Assembly (NCBI RefSeq): GCF_000732535.1
Contig: NZ_APNK01000040.1
Span: 1-32,832 of the forward strand
Direction of reading: 5' to 3'
DNA from: Salinisphaera hydrothermalis C41B8
Lineage (GTDB): Bacteria; Pseudomonadota; Gammaproteobacteria; Nevskiales; Salinisphaeraceae
DNA: 32,832 nt
In this document: piece by piece, positions 15,744 through 23,124 of the stretch
Position numbering within the stretch: the stretch's first letter is position 1
Layout of the letters: each line of letters opens with the position of its first letter
Notes under the pieces: generated by a model
Seen by the model: the letters and a program-made list of their open reading frames with translations, nothing else
What the model was told of the DNA's origin: nothing
Databases searched by the model: none
Position numbers and translations under genes: made by a program

Positions 15744-16829
15744 TCATGGGCGCTGATCGACCGCGGCGTAACCGCTCCAACGGGTTAACAGCCGAGCGAA
15801 GAACGGCCCGGTGATCATCACCGCGAAGAATCGCGCCAGCTGCATCGCCATGATGTAGGCCACGTTCACGTGCGTGGCGCTGGCGATGATCGCCACCGTA
15901 TCGGCCCCGCCGGGGCTGGTCGCCAGAAAAGCCGTGAGCGGTTCGACCCCGGCGAAGACCACCAGCAACACGGCGATGCCGCCGCACACCGCGACCAGAA
16001 TCAGGATCGACGCAATCACCGCCGGCAACGCGCGAACCGCATGCGACAGCGTGGTGCGCGTGAACCGCATGCCGATCCCCCAGCCGACAAAGGCGAAACT
16101 CACGGCCAGCAGCGGCAACGGCAATTGTAGGTCGAGGCCAAGCACGTTCTGCGCGAGGGCCGCGACCACGATCGCCGTGAGCAGCGGCCCGGCAGGCGTG
16201 CGCAACAGGCGTGCGATGCTGAACCCGAGCGCCACGATCAACAACGTGCCGGCGAACGCCGGCAGGCTGACCGGCCACCAGGCCTCACTCGTCGAGCCGT
16301 GCGTCGCCGGCGCCATGATCGCCGCCAGAATCGACGCCGAAGACGCCACGATCACCACGCGCGTGTACTGCATGAACGCGACCAGCCTCTGGTCGGCGCC
16401 GTAGGCCTCCGACATCAGCGTCATCGCGACCGCGGCCCCGGGCGAGACGCCCCAGATCGCCGTGGGGCCCGGCAGCACCTGCCAACGTGTCAGCAGCCAA
16501 CCGATCACCAGGCTCACCGCAATCACCGAAAACACCCCACCCACGAACACCGGCCACTCGTGGCCGATCTCGGCCAGAATCGGCAGCGTGATGGTCTGGG
16601 CGATCAGGCAGCCGATCACGGCCTGGGCGAGCTGGAACGGCACGCGCGGCACGCTGACCGCCCCGCCGCCGACCGACAAGCCAATGGCGGCGATCATCGG
16701 GCCGAGCAGGAATCCGGCCGGCAGGCCCAGCCAGCGCAGGCACGCCCCAAGCGCGCCCGACACTGCAATCAGCAGCATCCAACGCACCATCGCGGGCCAC
16801 GGCTCCATGCGATGAGGCAACGACGTCAT
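15744..16829 (-). CDS. AbrB-duplication family membrane protein 1
   Basis: A 361-residue protein, nearly all membrane segments, with the internal duplication of the AbrB (PF05145) family. Repeat 1 contains PAGFLLGPM and LPGPTAIWGVSPGAAVAM; repeat 2 contains PAGPLL and SPGGADTVAIIASATHVNVAYIMAMQLARF. Databases often name these AbrB family transcriptional regulators, but there is no DNA-binding domain here; the architecture is that of a transporter. Substrate unknown. It has its own 158-bp upstream gap and is followed 123 bp later by dgoK. Because the galactonate operon has no other permease nearby, a role in sugar-acid uptake is conceivable but unproven. A paralogue lies directly upstream. Confidence 0.88.
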   Translation of the reverse strand: MTSLPHRMEPWPAMVRWMLLIAVSGALGACLRWLGLPAGFLLGPMIAAIGLSVGGGAVSVPRVPFQLAQAVIGCLIAQTITLPILAEIGHEWPVFVGGVFSVIAVSLVIGWLLTRWQVLPGPTAIWGVSPGAAVAMTLMSEAYGADQRLVAFMQYTRVVIVASSASILAAIMAPATHGSTSEAWWPVSLPAFAGTLLIVALGFSIARLLRTPAGPLLTAIVVAALAQNVLGLDLQLPLPLLAVSFAFVGWGIGMRFTRTTLSHAVRALPAVIASILILVAVCGGIAVLLVVFAGVEPLTAFLATSPGGADTVAIIASATHVNVAYIMAMQLARFFAVMITGPFFARLLTRWSGYAAVDQRP

Positions 16830-16987
16830 GAACCGCTGCGGTCGTGTCGCGACGCCACGGATCGCAACCGTCTTTCGATGTCGAACATAGGTGCGCGGGC
16901 AAAATCAGGTCGCGCAGATAGTGCGCTTGATTGCCCAATACAGCAATCGAAGCGATCGACCCGCCGGGCATTGGTCCCGGTTCGGGC

Positions 16988-18079
16988 TCAGTCCGGCTTG
17001 GTCCGGGATGGTGCCTTGGAAACCGCACCATAGCCGGCCAAGCGCGATAGCCCACGCGCCAGCCAGGGCCCGACGAGGATCAGAAACCACGCCCGCGCGA
17101 TTTGCATGGACATCACATAGGACACGTCCACATGGCTACCGCTGGCAATGATCGCGACCGAACTGGCCCCGCCCGGGCTAGTCGCCAGATAAGCCGTCAG
17201 CGGGTCCAGCCCGAACTGCCAGACCAGCAGCGCGGCCAAACCGCCGCAGGCGATCACCAGTAGCAGCGTGGATAACAGAATCGCCGGCAGCGCATGCATG
17301 GCAGCGCGCAGCGTCTGGCGGCGAAACTGCAGGCCAATGCCCCAACCGACGCAGCAATAGCCGAAGATCAGCAACCATTCGGGCAGATCGATATCCAGAA
17401 GATGCAGGTTCTGCAGGATCGCGCCGGCCACCATCACGGCCATCAACGGCCCGGCCGGGATACACAGCCGCCGGGCGGCGAAACTTGCCGCCGCGATGAA
17501 CACCAACGTACCGACCAGCGCGATCCAGTCAGGCGTTGCAGGCAACAGCTGGAACGATAAGCCACTGCCTTGCGCCGCCGGCAGCGCGAATGCCGCCACC
17601 CCGGCGGTCAGCACCGACACCACGATCACCCGCAGATACTGCGTGAACGCCACCAAGCCGACATCGCAGCCGAAATCCCCGGCCATGATCACGAGCGCCG
17701 TGGCCGCGCCGGGCAGCGTGCCCCAGATCGCGGTGGGGCCGGGGAGCACCTGCCAGCGAGTCAGCAGCCAGCCGACCCCCAGACTGAACAGCACCACGGC
17801 CAGCACACCAGCGACAAACACCGGCCAGTCGCTGGCGATCTCAGCCAGCAGTTTGGGCGTGACGGCCTCGGCGATCAGACAACCGACGACGCCCTGCGCC
17901 CAGTCGAACGGTAATCGCGGCATATGGATCGGCCCGACGCCAACCGTGACCGCGATCGCCGCCGCCATCGGCCCCAATAAAAAGGCACCCGGCAGACGCA
18001 ACCAATCCAACCCAACGGCCAATATCGCCGAAAGGAAGACCAGCAGCGTCCAGCGGAACAAGCCCCGTCGCCTCGTCAT
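16988..18079 (-). CDS. AbrB-duplication family membrane protein 2
   Basis: A 363-residue paralogue of the protein at 15744-16829. It shares PGAFLLGPM, VVGCLIAEAVTPKLLAEI, LPGPTAIWGTLPGAATAL, IPAGPLMAVMVAG and SPGGASSVAIIASGSHVDVSYVMSMQIAR, with the same two-repeat membrane layout. I chose the ATG at 18079 (MTRRRGLFRW), because the frame upstream of it is antisense-like, has no domain, and overlaps the hydrolase gene. It begins 20 bp after the stop of the YecD-like hydrolase, so the two are probably co-transcribed and under the divergent TetR regulator. Function unknown beyond probable transport. Confidence 0.87.
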   Translation of the reverse strand: MTRRRGLFRWTLLVFLSAILAVGLDWLRLPGAFLLGPMAAAIAVTVGVGPIHMPRLPFDWAQGVVGCLIAEAVTPKLLAEIASDWPVFVAGVLAVVLFSLGVGWLLTRWQVLPGPTAIWGTLPGAATALVIMAGDFGCDVGLVAFTQYLRVIVVSVLTAGVAAFALPAAQGSGLSFQLLPATPDWIALVGTLVFIAAASFAARRLCIPAGPLMAVMVAGAILQNLHLLDIDLPEWLLIFGYCCVGWGIGLQFRRQTLRAAMHALPAILLSTLLLVIACGGLAALLVWQFGLDPLTAYLATSPGGASSVAIIASGSHVDVSYVMSMQIARAWFLILVGPWLARGLSRLAGYGAVSKAPSRTKPD

Positions 18080-18099
18080 GACACCGGCGCGCGCGAGTT

Positions 18100-18666
18100 T
18101 CAGTCGATCAATTCGAGCGCGGCGGCATTCGTCACCCGAGCCAGTCGCGGAAAGATTTTCGCAATCGCCATGTCGTGCATGGGTTTCGACATCGTAGCGC
18201 AGAGATCTTCGGGCACCACGACGTCGTAGCCGTGTTCCCAGGCATCGCGAACCGTCGATTCCACGCCGAAATTTGTGGCGATGCCGCCGATCACGAGCGT
18301 CGAAATGCCGCGCCGGCGCAGTTGCAGGTCGAGCTCGGTGCCGTGGAATGCGCCCCACTGGCGTTTGACGATCTCCAGGTCGCCCGGCTGCATCACGCCA
18401 TCGACGAAACGCACGAAATCCGCCGGCACGCCGCCTTCGGGTAGCTGCAGCGGTTCGTCCACGTTGGCCGGCGGGGTATCGCCGAGATCGTCATGCCACG
18501 ACACCCGTACGTTGATGACCAGTGCCCCCGCCTGGCGAAATCGCGCGGCCAGCGCCCGGGTATCCGCAACGACCTGCTCGCCACTGCGCGGCGCCAGCTC
18601 GCGCCCGACGATGCCTTGCTGTAAATCGATCGAGAGGAGCGCGGTATGACCAGAGTTCAGCTGCAT
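18100..18666 (-). CDS. YecD-like isochorismatase-fold hydrolase
   Basis: A 188-residue cysteine-hydrolase-fold protein. D14 (SIDLQQG) and K101 (IVKRQWGAFHGTELD) fill two of the three catalytic places. The third, normally a nucleophilic Cys before VEST, is Gly134 (IATNFGVEST). E. coli YecD has the same Gly (STNIGVEST) and shares KRQWGAF and LQLRRRGI, so this is a true subfamily and not a decayed gene. True isochorismatases also lack the Cys and use water chemistry; the substrate here is unknown. GAGG stands 8 nt before the chosen ATG at 18666; an upstream in-frame start at 18792 would overlap the divergent TetR gene. It leads the operon with AbrB-type gene 2. Confidence 0.9.
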   Translation of the reverse strand: MQLNSGHTALLSIDLQQGIVGRELAPRSGEQVVADTRALAARFRQAGALVINVRVSWHDDLGDTPPANVDEPLQLPEGGVPADFVRFVDGVMQPGDLEIVKRQWGAFHGTELDLQLRRRGISTLVIGGIATNFGVESTVRDAWEHGYDVVVPEDLCATMSKPMHDMAIAKIFPRLARVTNAAALELID

Positions 18667-18743
18667 GACGAAACCTCGGAAATGATGGAAAGATGCCGAG
18701 ACGGAGATATGATAGGACTGTCTCGCAAAACCAGTATTTGAGG
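18667..18743. promoter_or_regulatory. Divergent promoter region with a repeated motif
   Basis: Between the hydrolase and the TetR gene, TGTCTCGCAAAA at about 18719-18730 recurs as TGTCCTCGCAAAA at about 18745-18757, on the same strand and spaced about 26 bp. The second copy overlaps the TetR start codon. A repeated motif in a 77-bp divergent gap next to a TetR gene is a candidate operator, but TetR sites are usually palindromic and this is a direct repeat. Confidence 0.35.
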
Positions 18744-19370
18744 ATGTCCTCGCAAAAGTCAATAGACCCGCAGCGCGAACCCGTCCGGCCACAGCGCAAA
18801 CGCGGTAAGGAACGGGTTGCCGCGATTGTGGCCGCAGCGCTGGAATTGTTCGCCGAGCGCGAATACAGCGCCGTCACGATGACCGAAATCGCCGAGCGAT
18901 CCGGAACCGCGATCGGTTCGCTGTATCGGTTTTTCCCGACTAAGGAACATGTCGCCGACACGATCCTCGAGCGCTTCGGCGATGCCATCGACGAGGCCTT
19001 CGAAAGCTGTGTCGTGCATGCGCGAGAGCAGTCGGTCGAACAAACCGCGACCGAACTCGTACAGCGCATCGTCGCGCTCGGGCCATATCGCGCGGCCGGC
19101 TCGGCATTGGCCGATGCATTCGACCGAACCGATGAACCCACCATGGCAGCGATCGAACGTATCCGAAGCAGCATGCGCAACGGCATCGCCAGCGTCCTGC
19201 ACGCGATCGACCCGAATCTGTCGGATTCGAACATAGAAGCACGCTCACTGGCCGTACTCGCGCTGCTCAAGGGCGCCGGCGCGATCATGCAACGTCACGC
19301 CGACCGACAATCGCTGCTGGAAACCGAACTCGCCCATATGCTGGCGCTCTACTTGGCCCAGCCCGCGTAA
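18744..19370 (+). CDS. TetR-family transcriptional regulator
   Basis: A 208-residue repressor-type protein. The N-terminal helix-turn-helix domain spans about residues 20-66 (RVAAIVAAALELFAEREY, then MTEIAERSGTAIGSLYRFFPTKEHV). The remainder is an all-helical ligand domain with no assignable ligand. I favour the ATG at 18744 over one at 18693, because the shorter form leaves room for the divergent promoter and the extra residues are not typical of the family. The natural target is the divergent hydrolase-AbrB operon; the carnitine operon, starting 97 bp downstream in the same direction, is a second possibility. Confidence 0.9.
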   Translation: MSSQKSIDPQREPVRPQRKRGKERVAAIVAAALELFAEREYSAVTMTEIAERSGTAIGSLYRFFPTKEHVADTILERFGDAIDEAFESCVVHAREQSVEQTATELVQRIVALGPYRAAGSALADAFDRTDEPTMAAIERIRSSMRNGIASVLHAIDPNLSDSNIEARSLAVLALLKGAGAIMQRHADRQSLLETELAHMLALYLAQPA

Positions 19371-19467
19371 CCGGCGTCGCATAGAGAACAGACATTGTCG
19401 CTTTGAGTCGAAAAGAATCGATCAACGCCGCGCATACTGGCGCTCACGTTCCACCGGCGAGCTGTTC

Positions 19468-20382
19468 ATGAATACCGACGTCATCCTCACCTGCGCCGTC
19501 ACGGGCGCGGGCGATACCCGGGCGAAGAATCCGAAAGTTCCGGTGACTCCGGCCGAAATCGCGGCGGCGTGCCTGGATGCCGCCCGGGCCGGCGCCTCGA
19601 TTGCCCACGTGCACGTTCGCGATCCGGAAACCGGCGCCCATAGCCACAAGGCCGAATATTTCCGCGAGATCGCCGACCGGGTGCGGGATGCCGAAACCGA
19701 CATCGTGCTCAACTTCACGGCGGGTGGCGGTGGCGATCTGTTTCCCGAACTGACTGGCACCGAAGGCGAGGACCGCCAGATCCGCGCGGCCGCTGGCTCG
19801 GATCTGCAGTCACCGTCTGAGCGCCATGCGCCGATCGCTGAAATGCTGCCGGAAATCTGCACGCTGGATTGCGGCAGTCTCAATTTCGGCGACATGGTCT
19901 ATCTGAATTCGGCCGACTGGCTGCGCGAGCACGCCACCCTGGTTCAGGCCGCCGGCGTGAAGCCCGAGCTGGAGTGCTTCGATCTCGGCCATGTCTGGTT
20001 CGCCCGCCAGCTGATCGACGAAGGGCTGATCGACGGCGATCCGCTGTTCCAGCTGTGTCTCGGCATACCCTGGGGCGCCGAAGCCGATCCGCAAACCATG
20101 CTCGCCATGCGCGACAAGCTGCCCGCGAACGCCCACTGGGCCGCGTTCGGCATTGGCCGGATGCAGATGCCGATGGTGGCTCAGGCCATGATCGCGGGCG
20201 GCCATTGTCGCGTCGGTCTGGAAGACAACCTCTATCTCTCGAAAGGCGTGAAGGCGGACAACGCCGGACTCGTCGACAAGGCACGCGGCCTCATCGAAGC
20301 GCTGGGCGGCTCGGTCATGAACCCGCAGGCCACGCGCGATCATCTGGCGCTGCGCGGCGCAACCACGGGGAGTGCAGCATGA
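19468..20382 (+). CDS. cdhC: 3-dehydrocarnitine:acetyl-CoA cleavage enzyme (BKACE/DUF849)
   Basis: A 304-residue beta-keto acid cleavage enzyme. In this context it should convert 3-dehydrocarnitine plus acetyl-CoA into betainyl-CoA and acetoacetate. The zinc motif HVHVRDPETG begins at H47/H49, LNFTAGGG is at about 81-88, and GLEDNLYLSKG near the end carries the conserved Glu. The family is a TIM barrel with several substrates (3-keto-5-aminohexanoate in lysine fermentation, dehydrocarnitine here). The substrate call rests on the next two genes, which match P. aeruginosa cdhA and cdhB in the same order cdhC-cdhA-cdhB. Its TGA overlaps the cdhA ATG (ATGA). The ribosome binding site is weak. Confidence 0.9.
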   Translation: MNTDVILTCAVTGAGDTRAKNPKVPVTPAEIAAACLDAARAGASIAHVHVRDPETGAHSHKAEYFREIADRVRDAETDIVLNFTAGGGGDLFPELTGTEGEDRQIRAAAGSDLQSPSERHAPIAEMLPEICTLDCGSLNFGDMVYLNSADWLREHATLVQAAGVKPELECFDLGHVWFARQLIDEGLIDGDPLFQLCLGIPWGAEADPQTMLAMRDKLPANAHWAAFGIGRMQMPMVAQAMIAGGHCRVGLEDNLYLSKGVKADNAGLVDKARGLIEALGGSVMNPQATRDHLALRGATTGSAA

Positions 20383-21368
20383 GCGCATCGATCGAAAAGA
20401 ACGTCACCGTCCCCCGGCGCGTTGCCATCGTCGGCACGGGGGTGATCGGCTGCGGCTGGGCGGTTCGTGCCCTGGCTGCCGGCGCCGAAGTCGTCGCCTA
20501 CGATACCGATATCGAAACCGCCCGGCGCCGGCTCGCCGATACCATCGACATCGCCTGGCCCTCGATGGAAAAACGCGGACTGGCCGCGCGTGCGGACCGT
20601 CAGAACTGGCGCGTGACCGACGACCTCGACGACGCGGTCGCCCACGCCGATCTGGTGCAGGAAAATGTGCCCGAGCAGCTCGAACTCAAACAGGAAGTGC
20701 TGTCGAACATCGACGGCGCGACGCCGCCGGACACGCTGATCGGCTCGTCGACTTCCGGCATCAAGCCCACCGATCTCGCCGCCGGCTGTGGCCATGCGCC
20801 AGAGCGGATATTCGTCGCCCATCCGTTCAACCCGGTGTATCTGCTGCCGCTGGTGGAACTCGTCGGCGGCGACGCCACTACGCCCGAAACACTGGACGCC
20901 GCCCAGGCCGTCTATCGCGGACTCGGCATGCGCCCCCTGGTAGTACGGCGCGAAATCGAGGGCCATATCGCCGACCGCCTGATGGAAGCGCTCTGGCGCG
21001 AGGCGTTGCATCTCGTCAACGACGGCGTCGCCACCACCGAAGAAATCGACGCCGCCGTGGTTTACGGCGCTGGCCTGCGCTGGTCGCTCATGGGTACGTT
21101 TCTCACCTTCCACCTGGCCGGCGGCGAACAAGGCATGCGCCACATGCTGGAGCAGTTCGGCCCGGCCCTGAAACTACCCTGGACTAAACTGGAAGCGCCG
21201 GAACTCACCAATACACTGATCGAGCGCGTCGTGGCCGGCTGCGAGCACCAGGCCGCGGGTCGCTCCATTGCCGAACTCGAACACCGGCGCGACGCGTTCC
21301 TGACCGACCTGCTCGCACTCGTCGAGCAATACTGGCCGGAGTCCGAACGGCTGCCCGGCCGTATCTGA
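20379..21368 (+). CDS. cdhA: L-carnitine dehydrogenase
   Basis: A 329-residue NAD-dependent enzyme of the 3-hydroxyacyl-CoA dehydrogenase superfamily that oxidises L-carnitine to 3-dehydrocarnitine. The Rossmann motif GTGVIG is at residues 19-24, followed by YDTD (about 48-51) for NAD. QENVPE, SSTSGIKPTDLA and FVAHPFNPVYLLPLVEL are typical of L-carnitine dehydrogenases. The start at 20379 overlaps the cdhC stop by four bases and has GGGGAG 8 nt upstream, so translation is coupled. Other members act on hydroxybutyryl-CoA or gulonate, but the BKACE and thioesterase neighbours make carnitine the best call. Confidence 0.93.
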   Translation: MSASIEKNVTVPRRVAIVGTGVIGCGWAVRALAAGAEVVAYDTDIETARRRLADTIDIAWPSMEKRGLAARADRQNWRVTDDLDDAVAHADLVQENVPEQLELKQEVLSNIDGATPPDTLIGSSTSGIKPTDLAAGCGHAPERIFVAHPFNPVYLLPLVELVGGDATTPETLDAAQAVYRGLGMRPLVVRREIEGHIADRLMEALWREALHLVNDGVATTEEIDAAVVYGAGLRWSLMGTFLTFHLAGGEQGMRHMLEQFGPALKLPWTKLEAPELTNTLIERVVAGCEHQAAGRSIAELEHRRDAFLTDLLALVEQYWPESERLPGRI

Positions 21369-21393
21369 ACATCACCGCTTCCAACAGGCCCGC

Positions 21394-21858
21394 ATGGATC
21401 ACATCATTCTGAACACCCGGGTCGCCCCCGAATGGGTCGACTACAACGGGCACATGAACGACGCCGAATACGCCCGCGTCTTCTCCTATGCGGTCGATGC
21501 GTTCTGGGAAGCGATCGGGCTGGACGAAGCCGCCCGCGATGCCACCGGCGTCACCACCTTCACCCTCGAATCGCATATCTGCTTTCTCGCCGAATGCCCG
21601 GAGGCCGAGCCGCTGACCGTGAAGCTCGCGATTCTTGATCGCGACGCCAAACGTTTTCACCTGTTCTTCGCGCTCTATCGCGCCGACGACACCCTGGCCG
21701 CCACCAGCGAACAGATGCTTATGGCCATCGATCGCGAGACCCATCGCGCCACCGCCTTCCCGGAAGCGGTCGCGAGCGCCGCCGACCGATATGGCCACCG
21801 GAACCCGTCGGCTTGGCCGCCGCAGGCAGGACGGACGATTGGGATTCGGCGTCGCTAA
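21394..21858 (+). CDS. cdhB: Hotdog-fold thioesterase, probable betainyl-CoA thioesterase
   Basis: A 154-residue hotdog-fold acyl-CoA thioesterase. The N-terminal VDYNGHMNDAEYARVFSYA (about 15-33) with D16 is the 4-hydroxybenzoyl-CoA-thioesterase-like active-site helix. In carnitine breakdown this partner hydrolyses betainyl-CoA to glycine betaine and CoA. It follows cdhA by 25 bp and completes the cdhC-cdhA-cdhB set. The C-terminal tail beyond about residue 135 (Arg/Pro rich) is not part of the fold and may be variable. No carnitine transporter or binding protein gene is adjacent. Confidence 0.88.
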   Translation: MDHIILNTRVAPEWVDYNGHMNDAEYARVFSYAVDAFWEAIGLDEAARDATGVTTFTLESHICFLAECPEAEPLTVKLAILDRDAKRFHLFFALYRADDTLAATSEQMLMAIDRETHRATAFPEAVASAADRYGHRNPSAWPPQAGRTIGIRRR

Positions 21859-21872
21859 TCCGCCGATTTTAT

Positions 21873-21894
21873 GAGGCCCACCGTTGCGGGCCTC
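21873..21894 (+). terminator. Hairpin after the carnitine operon
   Basis: GAGGCCC (21873-21879), an 8-nt loop and GGGCCTC (21888-21894) form a perfect 7-bp stem 14 bp past the cdhB stop. A T-rich tract follows only on the minus strand side, so on the plus strand it is a weak factor-independent terminator candidate. Confidence 0.45.
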
Positions 21895-22039
21895 AAGATG
21901 TGTTCGATACAGATTGCAGCGTCGGACGCTGGCAATAAACGTTCGAAGCCGCGCATCCATGTACAAAGGTGTAACCCATGTATGTGGACACATCATGTTG
22001 CGCCACTCAGTCGTAGCGGCGCCGCACACTCGCGTGCCC
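21895..22039. other. Intergenic sequence with no recognised feature
   Basis: About 145 bp between the hairpin and the first palindromic unit. No gene, operator or repeat-family sequence is evident. Confidence 0.4.
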
Positions 22040-22618
22040 CAAATTCAGACACGGCCCGCGAGGCCTGGGCGTCGCGCCTGTATTGCCGCCCGTCTGAGGC
22101 GACGGAGACGCGCAGCGGCGACGGGTGTCCGGCGCATCGCGCCGGGGCGGCAAGGTGTTTGAGGGCCGCCAAAGCGGCCCGAGTTTTTGCCGCATCCCGT
22201 TGTCGCGAGCAGCGGAGTGGACCGGCGTAGCCGGCGCCGATGCGGGTGCTCTTTTCTTGGTTCCTTCTTTTGAGCAAGCAAAAGAAGGGACTCGCACATC
22301 AGTGCGAAACCAAACTCGCCCCACCCCGTAGCTCTAATCATGGGCTGCCGCTCCAATCGTTCGCGCTTGGAACACTCGCGAGTTTGACGTTACTTGGGGT
22401 TTCGCGCTGTCGCGCGACTCCCTTTCGTTTGCTTGTCCAAACGAAAGGAAGCAAAGAAAACGACACCCTACCTTGCGCCGATGCTGCGCATCGGTGCCCT
22501 GCGCGGCTCCGGCCGCAAGAGGGACAGCCGCGAAACTCGCGCTGCTACGCAGCACTCAGACACACGGCTGTCTTTTTCCTCTTGCAGCCTCCACTGCTCG
22601 GCGCTGCGCTCAAGGGAA
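22040..22618. repeat. Palindromic repeat unit 1 (two inverted halves)
   Basis: A roughly 580-bp imperfect palindrome. The left half (to about 22316) ends with a hairpin whose arms are CCTTCTTTTG and CAAAAGAAGG, followed by GACTCGCACATCAGTGCGAAACC. The right half (from about 22399), read on the other strand, gives the matching order: a hairpin with arms CCTTTCGTTTG/CAAACGAAAGG, then GAGTCGCGCGACAGCGCGAAACC. The two halves are therefore inverted diverged copies of each other around an 80-bp centre. Many overlapping open frames exist on both strands, but none looks like a protein. It lies between convergent cdhB and the metallopeptidase gene. Confidence 0.72.
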
Positions 22619-22990
22619 CCCGAATACAGACACGGCCCGCGAAGGTTGGGCGTTCGCGCCTGTATTCGAGCCCGTCTGAGGCGACGGAGACGCGCAGCTG
22701 CGGCGGGTGTCCGGCGCACTGCGCCGGTGCGGCAAGCTGTTTGAAGGCCGCCAAAGCGGCCTGAGTTTTTGCCGCATCCCGTTGTCGCGAGCATCGGAGT
22801 GCACCGGCGAAGCCGGCGCCGATGCGGGTGTCTTTTCCTTTGGTTACTTTCGTTTGGACAAGCAAACGAAAGTGACTCGCACATCAGTGCGAAATCAAAG
22901 TTCAAATGACCTGGTGGCTCAAGGTATTGGCCGCCCAAACCAACCGTTCGCACCAGGAAAACTTTCGAGCCTGACGCCACCTGGGATTTA
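22619..22990. repeat. Palindromic repeat unit 2 (truncated)
   Basis: A second left half directly after unit 1, about 590 bp further on. Its hairpin uses arms ACTTTCGTTTG and CAAACGAAAGT with loop GACAAG. It is followed by the conserved centre (CTGGTGGCTCAAG, CGCCCAAACCAACC, GGAAAACT, ACCTGGGATTT). It breaks off after the first few bases of the right half near 22990, so the unit is incomplete. Confidence 0.68.
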
Positions 22991-23124
22991 GTGCTTAAGC
23001 GTATTGCCGACCGCAAGACGCACAACAACACACAGCGCGATACGCATAAATATCTCGCTACAAAAATATCTCGCTACAAAGCAGACCTCCCGATCCAATA
23101 GATCGCCAATCAACCACTACCGCG
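22991..23124. other. Intergenic sequence with a 16-bp tandem duplication
   Basis: An AT-richer stretch after the repeat block. AAATATCTCGCTACAA occurs twice in perfect tandem at 23048-23079. Otherwise nothing is recognised before the metallopeptidase stop codon at 23125. Confidence 0.5.

Noticed and set aside
15744-18079. The two AbrB-type genes as DNA-binding transcription factors
   Set aside because: They consist of membrane segments with an internal duplication and have no DNA-binding domain; the regulator label comes from database naming.
18100-18666. The hydrolase as a decayed gene because its catalytic Cys is missing
   Set aside because: The Gly substitution is shared with E. coli YecD and the rest of the protein is well conserved.
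22040-22990. Many 60-190-codon open frames in the palindromic units
   Set aside because: They occur on both strands, overlap one another, cross the half-unit boundaries, and lack domains and good ribosome binding sites.
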